This document shows, in pieces, positions 10,101 to 22,100 of a stretch of 64,000 bases of DNA. The stretch is from assembly GCF_000003815.2 (NCBI RefSeq), contig NC_049988.1, positions 22,314,882 to 22,378,881 of the forward strand, written 5' to 3'. Origin of the DNA: Branchiostoma floridae (Eukaryota; Chordata; Leptocardii; Amphioxiformes; Branchiostomatidae). The notes below the pieces were generated by a model that was not told the origin of the DNA, made no database searches, and saw only the letters and a list, made by a program, of their open reading frames with translations. The position numbers and the translations under genes were made by a program. How positions within the stretch are numbered: the stretch's first letter is position 1; each line of letters begins with the position of its first letter.

Positions 10101-13100
10101 CCAACCATCCAGTAGCAGATTGCCGTGAATACCAAAGGTAGAACCACAAAGTACGGCAGCTGGAACACAGACATTCGGGTTTCAACAACATCCAATGTAA
10201 ATCTTGTAGTGTCCCTATAGCATCAGTACCCCCTGTAGTGTCTGTACCCCCTGCAGTGTCTGCACCCCCTGTAGTGCCATTACCCCCTACAGTGTCTGTA
10301 CCCCCTGTAGTCTCCGTAGACCTCGTACATTATATGGCCTCCTTCGGCCAATATCAGCCCTACAGCGTCGGCTGTGGCTAAACAGTCCTATACGAGAATG
10401 GTAGTCCCTACCACATAGGGCACATCGTACAACTGAGACAGGTGAAGATAAATTCAGTCCAGCAAAGAAGTCGTACCTACCTCGGCTATGATTTTGCAGG
10501 GGAAGTAACAGTTCTGGTACAAACCTACCTCGGCTATAGTTTTGCAGAGGAAGTACACTGATTGTGAGTACATGTGTGTGTATGTTTGTGTGTGTGTCTG
10601 TGTGCAACCTACCTCGGCTATAGTTTTGCAGAGAAAGTACACGTCTGTTCTGTACATCCCGTTGCCATGCTCACGTCTGAAGATGGGCAACTCAGCTGGA
10701 AAAACCTGCGGTAAGAGAAAAATGATATTAACAGCTTCAATGTGATCGGACATACAGTCATACGACGTGTACCACCCTCCAGGAAACAGACTGAATGGAG
10801 AATCTTTTGCCAAGGGTAGTGCTACTGAAACACCTGTTTCCAAACTCATCCCAGTTACTTGAGTAATTGTTGCCTTGTGTAGCCTCTACCCGGCTGACTC
10901 CCCTAGCGTACTACAGACTACTGTATTTGTCCAATTTCTACAATTAGACCACCGATCCACGAAGCCTGGTAGAGGCTAATCTTGTGTATGTCAAGGTTTT
11001 TTCTAAATCTTTTTCACTCACGCTGATAACGGAGAAGATGCGAGAGAAGGCGATGTTGGTGAGCATGAGGAACAGGGCGCCGTTGGTGTTAAGGATGGAA
11101 AGGATGTTGATGAAGTATGAAAACCTACTAGGCATATCCCTGTAGCTCAACTGGTAGCAGCCTCACAATCGAGCTAGTGGCTCTAATACATTAATAGGTA
11201 TCTAGGAGGCCCTTGTTTCAATCCTGTGCAGGGCATCTTGGTTGGGGCAGCACCCGTCATTTGGAAGGGGTATAAAATGGAAGCTGGAGGATATGCCCTG
11301 GAAATTTGAAGGGCTATCAGCCTCTACCTGTCCCTCCTAACCAGAAACAGCAAGGAAACATGCTTCCCTATGTGCCATTTTTTAGACACTACAATGGTGA
11401 CTGAACAAACGAACAAACGTTACTCACGTTTATAACAGAGAAGATGTGAGAGAAGGCAATGTTGGAACAGCGCGCCGTTGGTGTTAAGGATGGAAAGGAT
11501 TTTGATGAAGCATGAAAATACTAGGCATGTCCCTAGTAGGTCTGAACAAGTGATAAGTGCTACTCACGTTGATAACTGAGAAGATGTGAGAGAAGGCGAT
11601 GTTGGTCAGCATGAGGAACAGCGCGCCGTTGATGTTCAGGATACCGTCCTGGTTGTACTCGATCCGCAGATACACGATTCCAACAAGTAGAGCAACAAAC
11701 TGTCAAAAAGAAAACAAACTTATAAATCCAAAAGTAAGTAGAAAAGAACATTAGTATGTAAAGACATAACGTTAACCTGCACATGGTCTATCCTAACAAA
11801 CCACTGCACTATTAATTATTCTTCCTCAATCACATTAATATTTATTGCGACCAGCCCCTTCAGCCCTGTCCTGCCACTTGCTACATAATGTGATTGCTAC
11901 TTTACCATGGGGATGATTTCTCTTTAGCATAAACAACTGTTTATAGTAACCACCTGTCCACATAGACCAGTATCTATTGGTACTAAGAGTTGTCTTTGGC
12001 AGTTTGGGCTGTATTTCAAGAAATTCAATGCCTGTATTAGAAAGGATAGAAGGATGCTATAAGACTGGCTGTAGACAGAGCTGACTAAGGCCTACCCTAA
12101 CTGCCTCATTCGTCAAACACCAAGGAAGCCACTAAGTCTAACACTACTAGTATTCGAGATGTCTAGGTATATAATAAAACAGTTTTGAGGAAGGTTGCTT
12201 ACGATGGCCTGTCCTGTTCGCACGCCCATAATCATTGGGTCTCTGATGTTCGGCAGATTACAGACACTGTTTCGACTTACCCCTTGTGTTAAACATACAA
12301 ATTGTATATTCGAATAGTCCAATGTTATAAAACAGTTGTGAGGAAAGTTGCTTACGATGGTCTGTCCTGTCCGCACGCCCATGATTATGGGGTCTCTGAT
12401 GTTCTGTAGATTACAGAGACTGTTTCTACGGTACGTACCCCTTGTGTTAAACATACAAATTGTATATTCGAAAAGTCTAATGTTATAAAACAGTTGTGAG
12501 GAAAGTTGCTTACGATGGCCTGTCCTGTCCGCACGCCCATGATTATGGGGTCTCTGATGTTCTGTAGATTACAGAGACTGTTTCTACGGTACGTACCCCT
12601 TGTGTTAAACATACAAATTGTATATTCGAAAAGTCTAATGTTATAAAACAGTTGTGAGGAAAGTTGCTTACGATGGCCTGTCCTGTCCGCACGCCCATGA
12701 TTATGGGGTCTCTGATGTTCTGTAAATTACAGAGACTGTTTCTACGGTACGTACCCCTTGTGTTAAACATACAAATTGTATATTCGAAAAGTCTAATGTT
12801 ATAAAACAGTTGTGAGGAAAGTTGCTTACGATGGCCTGTCCTGTCCGCACGCCCATGATTATGGGGTCTCTGATGTTCTGTAAATTACAGAGACTGTTTC
12901 TACGGTACGTACCCCTTGTGTTAAACATACAAATTGTATATTCGAAAAGTCTAATGTTATAAAACAGTTGTGAGGAAAGTTGCTTACGATGGCCTGTCCT
13001 GTCCGGACGCCCATGATCATGGGATCCCTGATGTTCTGTAGATTACATCTCCACATCATGGCAAGGAATTGTTGTATCCAGGTCGCCCTGTATCTGTAGG

Positions 13101-16100
13101 TGTGCAAACAATAGTAGTATTAGGTGAGCTGATTAAGTATTGTTGTTCAGAAGGCACCAGCATACAGTTGTTCTGGCATCCGTCTGTCTCGAAAGACAAT
13201 GGTAGGCAGACAGGGTGGGTTTAAGGCGACCCGTCTGCCTTGCCTACACGTGACTTTTTAAGGTGAAGGAGAGGTGTGCGCTTCCATCTCCACCCTCTCG
13301 TCCACTGGCGCACTGAGTTCTACAGTGGCAACTGTATGCAGCGTGTAAGACAGCAGCCGGATTCGAACTCAGGACCTCTTATCTTGGGCCTGAGACCAAC
13401 GCGCTGCCGATTGCGCCACGCGGTCGCACAGTGGTATTAGGTTAGCCGATTAAATATTGTTGTTCAGAAGGCACCAGTATACAGTTCAAAGCCACTTAAT
13501 TGCACAGCGGATTAATGCGCACTTCTGTTAACTGCACGGAATCCCCAAACTGGTGCGGTCCAGCTGGATAACTTCGCATTATTGCACTAGCTGGATAATC
13601 ATTGCACGAAGTACGCTGGCAAATAAGTTGTGCAATTAAATGGCTCCTACTGTACTGAAGTACCTTGTATAGAAATAAAAGTAGTATGGTGAGTTCTGAC
13701 TGAGTACCTTTCTTCATGTGACAGCATGAGGGCCTTTGCAAGGAAATCATGCTGGTTTGATTTTCAATAGCAAATAGACTACCAGTTATTTGTTCATACA
13801 TGAAAACTGAGATGAAGACGAATATCTTTCTTACCGAGATCTTCCTGAGTAGTCCTCAACAAGCTGAAAGCGAAAAAAAAAAACCGAGTCAAACTTGATA
13901 CATGGAGGCTGGTATGTCTTAGCCCTGACAGTTTTGGTGTAATTTGAATGGAGACACTAATAGAGATTGTCATTTATATGAATCTCTGGGTATGGGCAAT
14001 ACAACGCCTGAAAGGTTTTTTTTCTATGCTATGAGCACCGAGCCTAAGCTTATAAGCTGCCCTTAATGGCTCTATAATTTTAAGTCACTGATGTCGCTGT
14101 TAAGCTAGTCTTGAAAGTTGTCCGTGAGAGTTGCTACGTGTTGTGGCAATGTGGTTTGATTGCAGACTTCCCCTTACCTCTTGGTCAGCATGGTTGGCTG
14201 CAAGTTGCTTTTTAGCATCCTTGTTTTCCCTGACTTCCTGGAACTGGTCACAGATTTTCTGCAGCAAAGTCAAAACAAGTCAGACTCTTCAATAATCTGT
14301 GCTAGTGTCACATATGAACAAGGATATTAACACGTTTCTTTGTTTCTTAGACCTACACTAGCATTTTATATATTCTCACCATTGTGGACAGCTACTTGTT
14401 GATCTTTGAATGATAGTTATAGTTTTATTGCTCAACCATGCCCAAAGGGTAAATAGACAAATGAAATAATTGAAAGGGAAATGACATCAATTTTAAAATC
14501 TATTTATATTTCAATTATATAGCAACATCAAAATAACAATGAATTACTTAGTGATAATCCTGTACAGTTGAAGACTGATACTAATACCTAACACGTTATG
14601 CACGTTAGGCGAATATCAAAATACTTAAAAATTGACAGTCAATGAAGAAGGACCTATCGTACCTCCACCCTGTCCCTTGACCTTTCTTCCTTGCCAGGTC
14701 TGATGGCGAGAGTCTGGATAAAGAAGTCGGCAGGGTTGAAGGCTGGTGGACAGGTAAAGCCAACACTGGGATAACAGGGAAACACACATGTTAGGGTATG
14801 AGTGGTTGCGTCTAAATGAGGCCTAGAACTTATTGATCATCCCTCATACATTAGCCAGTGTCTGGATTAAGAAGTCGGCAAGGTTGAAAGCTGGAGGACA
14901 AGTGGACCCAACACTGGGAATAATAGGAGAGCATTCTATTTGAGCCAAGAGGACGAATTATCACTAATAATAACTTCATTACAATACCATGATGAATCGC
15001 AGCGATGGATGAAAGACGGTACTGGAAGTCAAACTTCACTAGCTGCACTTCAGAGGATGACTAGTGATTATGATGACTGTACCATGCCCGAGGGCTAGCC
15101 TGACTAAAATCGCGCTCCTAGCGGCAGGCGCTACAGTTGCCACCACCTAGGAGGGTGGGGTTATCAACCCCAACCAGCGAGAGGTGGTGTAAACACGGGC
15201 TAACCCGAGGGCTAATTGCCTTCATTTTCAGCTGAAACTTCCAAGTATTTGATGGATTATATGCCAACTTTGGTCTTCACATGCACTTTTTTTGGATTCA
15301 TGGTACTACCAAGCAGAGAAAGCAGCATGTACCAGTTTAAAGACATGTCATGTCTTACCTGCCGAAGAAGTTGATAACTTCGCTGGTTGGTCCCATGTAG
15401 GCGACTCGGCCCTCCGCCATGATCAACACCCTGAAATAACGATAAAACGTATTGTTAATCCACAAAACAGTTAATCCATTATGCAGATAATGCTCTTCAA
15501 GTTCAACGAGACCTGCTTAGTGCTTGAGTTTGAATTTATTCTGATCCACAATTAGCCTCACCAGAGGCTATTCTTCCTGTGGTCACATACATATTTACAC
15601 ATTACATACGTACAGTTAAAAACAAAGACATACAAAGTGACAATACATAGCAAATGTAACATAATTCCTCAGTCCATATTTACAGGCCAAATACTTGCTA
15701 GCTGTTGTTGGTGCTGTTCCACAAGGAAAAGTAAGTGTCACCAACGAAAGGAAATGATATTCGAACTTGCGCATTGACGTAATCGATAGAGGACTGTTGT
15801 CCAGTGTAAATGTTATCATAGTTCCATACAGGAGAGTTGTTCAGTGTTCATGTTATCATAGGTTCATACAGGGCTGTTAAGCTTGCTATATGTATTTTTG
15901 TATTAATCTATTTTGGTAATTGCTACAAGGTCACACGCTTTTATTAGATGGTTGTATCATTGTCTTCTTAGATAAAGAAATTGGAAAATAGCTTGATTAC
16001 TGACTTGTCGAACAAGGCGTAGACCTCCGACGAGGGCTGGTGGATGGTGCACATGATTGTCCGGCCCTGTTGCGCCACGCCCTGCAGAGTGTTCACCACG

Positions 16101-19100
16101 CTTTCCGCCATGAAGGAGTCCAGACCTGACGTCGGCTCGTCACAGAACATCAGGGGCGGGTTCGTCAGGACCTAGAACGGACAGACCATCAGAGAAGGGT
16201 TGGGTATGACCTAGAACATCAGGGGCGGGTTGGGCAGGATCTAGAACGGACAGAACATCGTACAGAGCATCATAGAAGGCTTGGTAGTACCTAGAAGGTA
16301 TAGAACATCGTACAGAACATTAGAGTAGGGTTGTTTAGGACCTAGAACGTACAGAACATCGTGCAGATTATAGAACATCAGAGAGGGGTTGATGAGGACC
16401 TAGAACGTACAGAAAATCGTACAGAACATCAGAGACGGATTAGTCAGGACCAAGAACGGACGCGTACAGAATATGGTACAGAACATCAGAGGCGGGTTGG
16501 TCAGGACCTTGAACGGACGGAAAATCAGAGGCGGATTAGCTGAGGACCAGAACATCGTAAAGAACATCAGAGACTGTTTGGTCAGGGTCTAGAGCGTACA
16601 GAACATCGTACAGAACACAATACCANNNNNNNNNNNNNNNNNNNNNNNNNNNNNNNNNNNNNNNNNNNNNNNNNNNNNNNNNNNNNNNNNNNNNNNNNNN
16701 NNNNNNNNNNNNNNNNNNNNNNNNNTCGTGTCAGCACACTTAGACAGGCCCATCTGGGGAGACAAGGGTCTTTAAGGATCATTACAGCATGTCTTAGAGT
16801 TGTCTTAGTGTTCTCACACTTACACAGACCGATCTGAGGAAACAGTGATAGTCTCAGTGTCCGCACATTTCGACTGGACTATCTATGGGAACATGACATT
16901 CTTAAGGATCATCAACGTATGTCTAAGAATAGTATTGGTGTCCGCACACTTCTACAGACAGGTTATGTGCAACGGTTTTATCATTACAGCCTATCTTCCA
17001 AAAGTTTAAGTGTCATATCAGTGATATGGTGATTCCTCAAACGGAAAGGGGTCTGTTGATGTCTGGTGTGGGGTAAGCTCATTACACTTTTCCATTTGAG
17101 AAAACACAATGTTTTAAATACCATTTTTTTTGGCCTGTTGGAGTGATACTATCGTTTCTGTCCACATATACTAATAATATTCAGATAGACATAAAGTGCA
17201 TCTTAAGGCGAACAGCGACAAAGGTAGCCAACGATATGTTATCTTAGTATAAATGTCGTCGACTTTCAGGTACAATCAGTATTTTGCTTATAACTGTACC
17301 TGCTGTCTAACAACCCGAAATCCCGCCAGTGCCTCCATGGACAAAGGGAAATATGAAATTGAGTCATATGGACTCCTAAAGCTTGTTATACCTGCATGAT
17401 GACTTCTTCAACCCGCGCCATCCTTACGTCATGTGGGATGTGTTTGTCCATACGGAGTCGGGCCTGAGGAAACATACATAACACATATAGTCAATCATTT
17501 TGTTGACAAGCTGTGATGGAACAGGTCTGAAAAATGGTTTATTTCTTCTTTTGACAGCCAATTTGCGACCAGAAGTCCGAATTAGGCTTGTTAACATAAA
17601 TATGCAGATGACACATACTCTCAAATTCCTCCAAATCATTGGTAAAATCGTTACATATGCTTCAGTAGTAAGACAAACTGTGTAGTAAGTCAAACTCAGT
17701 CCAAGGTGCAATTTTCAATTTTCGACATACCATGAACCTAACTAGTTGCTAACGTTTTTCGATATCATGCAACTTTCCTTCATATCTAAACTGGATAATA
17801 TAGTTGATTATCGATAAACAAAGAAGACAATACGTTTATGAAGGTTAGACATCCAGGTAAGCAATTTTCAAATACAGCTAACTAGCTAACTTTTTTAGTT
17901 AGCTGTACTGGTATTGAATTGTTCTGACTAGTTCATTCCTTTTATGCTGAAGAAGAGTGATGGATGTCACTCGAAACGTCCGGAAGTAAATATCCGTTTT
18001 TATCCAGTTGTAGAGATTGAATTGTATTTGAATAAAGAAGACAATAACAACAACAAAACAAACAAACAAACCTGGAACCTAAGATGTTCCCGCACCGTCA
18101 GCACACCAATGAACAAGTCGTCCTGCTGCACGTAAGCCGACACGCTGGTGATGTTCTTTCCGATTTGCTGCCCATTCACCTGTATGACCAAATATGGAAT
18201 CGTTAGCTTGTGGATCACCTTTCTGATTGGCTGGCCGATCACCAAATACCCAAATATGGAATCGTTAGTCTGTGATGTCCTTTCCGATTGGCTGACTGTT
18301 CAACTCTATGCCCAAATATAGAATCGTTAGTCCTTTCCGATTGGCTTCGCACTCATCTGTGCTCAAATATGGAATCTTTAGACCGTGTTCACCTTTCTGA
18401 TTGGCTAGCTGTTTTCTTGTGCCCAAATATGGAAACGTTATCATATGTGGTAATCTCGTAATATAAATATGACAACTTGAACATGTGACATATCATTTGA
18501 TACAGAAAAAAAATTGTGAGACAAACGTTCGATTTGGTTAGTTCGACCCTTAGTTCCTGACCGCCCTGCTTATGAATATTAATGAGGTTACATGCGAGAC
18601 AGCTTTTGAAAACGGAAAGTCTATTCTCTGATTGGCTGACAGCTGGTTTGGGGGGGACGTCCACAGGGACTAAGAGTGACGGTTGAAAGAGCAGGGCACA
18701 TCCATACAGGCGGTTTGGCTGTTGGATGTCCCTGCATAGGAGGATGAATCACCACTGACCTCGACGGTCCCCTCCACGGACAGGTTGCCCCGGTTACGGT
18801 ACGTCAGGACGTTCAGCAGGGTGGACTTGCCTGCACCGCTGGGGTGAAACGCATGGGGGCGTTAGCAAATGCTAATATATGATGTCACATTTTAAAATCA
18901 ATTTTATTGCATCCTGAATGTTATAAAGTACACAGTGGTGCCGCACTCAAGCAAACCTAGAACACGCACATATTGTACCGATTTAACCTAGTATGTGTTT
19001 TAAGATTAGTATTGTCGTTGATTTTAAGAATACAAATCTCGTCATCAGTGCTGTAATGTGCCTAAGCCAATAGATTTTTTACTGTAAAAGTATGCAATTC

Positions 19101-22100
19101 AGCCTGTTGCTGCGATATACTTTTTGCCTGATCACGTTGATCAAACAAAACCATTCATTCATTCATTCACGCAGGTCTATATTTATTGTTCATTGATATC
19201 TTCAGACGCCTGGTTGGCCGATTCCGTTTTGACAAACTGATTTTCAATAGGGCCCAGGTACATTTATAAGGAGATAAAAACATATTACAGGGAAAATAAA
19301 TAGATATACACAACGGAACATATAAGTACAAATAAAACATGAAAATCGGCAGACAAATCAAAATCATAATCCATAATTCCAGTCCTATATAACGGTCCTA
19401 TAGACAACTATATAACTGTTGTCTGTTTAAAGTAGCCCTGATATTAACGGCACCGCTGGATAGAACATGATACATAGAATATGAAAGAAATCATGTAAAC
19501 GGGAACATCAGATGTACCAGTTTACAGGAACAGAAGTGGACAGTTGAATTACAGCAAAGATTTTTTTATTTGCTTGGGGACAATCGAGGACAAGGCTGCA
19601 GCGCTGCCCGACCGGTCCCATGTTTGGAAACGTGACTGTAGCATATAAGGCAGCAACCTTTGATCGGTCAGAACTTTCATCAGTGGTCCAAGCAAATTTC
19701 ATTGATAAATAAGTTTGGTTTGTTAGTTCTGTGTTCTTTGTTTTATCTTGCACATCCAGTTATACATGTACATGTAGATGCTTTGTGCAGGTTCGTTTAC
19801 CGGGGAAATCCCCCTACCTCTTTTTGACCAAGCCAAAAATGCAATTAACAGCAAACCACGACTGTGAGCCCATCCCCCAAACCCACCCCACCCCCTTCAA
19901 CCTCTAGAACACTACACTGTATGACCTGTCATAGGTGATATTGTGGTCACGAACGGCCTTCAAGCAGCTGGAAATTTTAAGCACAACCAAACAATAACAA
20001 GATATGGGCTACACCAGACACAGGTTTCAGGATGGAACAAATGGTGAAGCAGACTAAACGTAATTTGCCCGTACATTAGCTTTGGCCATTTAATTGTTCT
20101 TCAAATAGACAAATTGCATCACTGTTTTGGCACGTACAAAACGTTTTAGGCCGAGACTGCGTAACGCGTTTTATCATAGTTTGAACTTTGAATCTCACGA
20201 ATGCTCATGGCGCACTCTTGTAATCAACCAACGGCGAAATGTTTGCATGACTTTTGGACCCACTTGTTACGACCTGGCACGATAAGAACGAATCGTATGT
20301 TTTTCATTGATGCCAAGAAAATTCCAACACAACAATATCAGTGGGCTAACCACCTGATGAAGTGTAGTCTCTTCGAGATTCCCACCTGGCCGAATACGGG
20401 ACTTTGGCCAAGTTAGGGAGAAAAGCCCAGTATTAGTTAATTGGCATAGGAGTGTTGGCAGGCCTAGGCCTAGTCTCCAAGCAGACCCTAAGGTGCCTTA
20501 GAGATAGTATCAAAGCTGGCCAAGGAGTATAGCCGGCCAAAGGGAGTCAAACGGGCACCGGTGCCGGCTATACTCCTTTGCCAGCTTTGATACTATCTCT
20601 AAGGCACCGTAGGGTCTGCTTGGAGACTAGACCTAGGTCGCAAACTGTATTCCACGGACATCTAACTCCGGATCCTTTGGCGTGTTTTGTTGTCTTATTT
20701 GGCCAAATTCTATTTCTTCCAGCGTCGTGTGGAGCCTGGTAGAGGCTACTGTAGTGGCCCATGGGTGGGCCTAGGGGTGGGTACGGGGGTACGATGTACT
20801 GGTAAGAAACCGAATGACCTGATTTTTTGGACCTGAGCTGCACCTGGACCAGAATTTTCTGTACAAGCACCCACCCCTAACCAAGCGGCTATAGAAACGG
20901 AGATGGGCACTGTCGCAATAGCGCGCTCCGTATGGTGTAGGGAAATTTTAACTCGATTACCTTCGCCAAGGGGGTTATGTTGTGGGTAGCCTTTGCGTGT
21001 ATACGTGTGTGTTTATTTGTTTGTGTGTAGAAGACCAGTATAACTCGAGAACACTTGGATGTATAGTATTGATATTCTGTCAGTGGGTAGGTCTTGGTGA
21101 TACCTAGAAACGATTAGATTTTGGGCCTCCTAGCGGCTTGTTACGGCACTGCAGCTGAACTTCCGGGTTAGATGTAAAGATGATTTAAGAGTCCATACCT
21201 GGCTCCCATGATGGCAAGCAGCGTTCCCGGTTCAACAGTTCCGCTCACTGAAACACACACAGAACAGGACAATGTCAGGATCAGAATAGGCCAAGAAAAG
21301 TACAGTCCCAGTCCCTAAAACACACACAAAACAGGACAATGTCAGTATCAGGATAGGTGAAGAAAAGTACAGTCCCAGTCCCTAAAACAGACACAAAACA
21401 GGACAATGTCAGTATCAGGATAGGTGAAGAAAAGTACAGTCCCAGTCCCTAAAACAGACACAAAACAGGACAATGTCAGTATCAGGATAGGTGAAGAAAA
21501 GTACAGTCCCAGTCCCTAAAACAGACACAAAACAGGACAATGTCAGTATCAGGATAGGTGAAGAAAAGTACAGTCCCAGTCCCTAAAACAGACACAAAAC
21601 AGGACAATGTCAGTATCAGGATAGGTGAAGAAAAGTACAGTCCCATCACTAAAACAGACACAAAACAGGACAATGTCAGTATCAGGATAGGTGAAGAAAA
21701 GTACAGTCCCAGTCCCTAAAACAGACACAAAACTGGACAATGACAGTATCAAAATAGGTCAAGAACAGTACAGTTCGTCTCATCACTAAAACAGACACAA
21801 AACAGGACAATGTCAGTATCAAAATAGGTCAAGAACAGTACAGTTCGTCTCATCACTAAAACAGACACAAAACAGGACAATGTCAGTATCAAAATAGGTC
21901 AAGAACAGTACAGTTCGTCTCATCACTAAAACAGACACAAAACAGGACAATGTCAGTATCAGGATAGGTGAAGAAAAGTACAGTCCCAGTCCCTAAAACA
22001 GACACAAAACTGGACAATGACAGTGTCAAAATAGGTCAAGAACAGTACAGTTCGTCTCATCACTAAAACAGACACAAAACAGGACAATGTCAGTATCAGG

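Noticed and set aside
12113-13000. Regularly spaced repeats resembling a CRISPR array
   Set aside because: The whole 158-bp unit is repeated with no unique spacers, it carries a eukaryotic exon and donor, and the genome is animal. The same applies to 21248-22272 and to the lectin stalk exons.
12113-13107. Series of near-identical 75-82-codon minus-strand ORFs ([15 protein letters not shown]...)
   Set aside because: They are read-through frames of the 158-bp splice-junction array, crossing donors and intron sequence; not separate genes.
13340-13436. A tRNA gene
   Set aside because: The A and B boxes are good, but the anticodon arm and the acceptor 3' strand do not fold properly and a SINE body follows; called a tRNA-derived SINE.
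21482-21752. Repetitive minus-strand ORFs ([20 protein letters not shown])
   Set aside because: Translation of the exon-2-acceptor minisatellite; not a protein.
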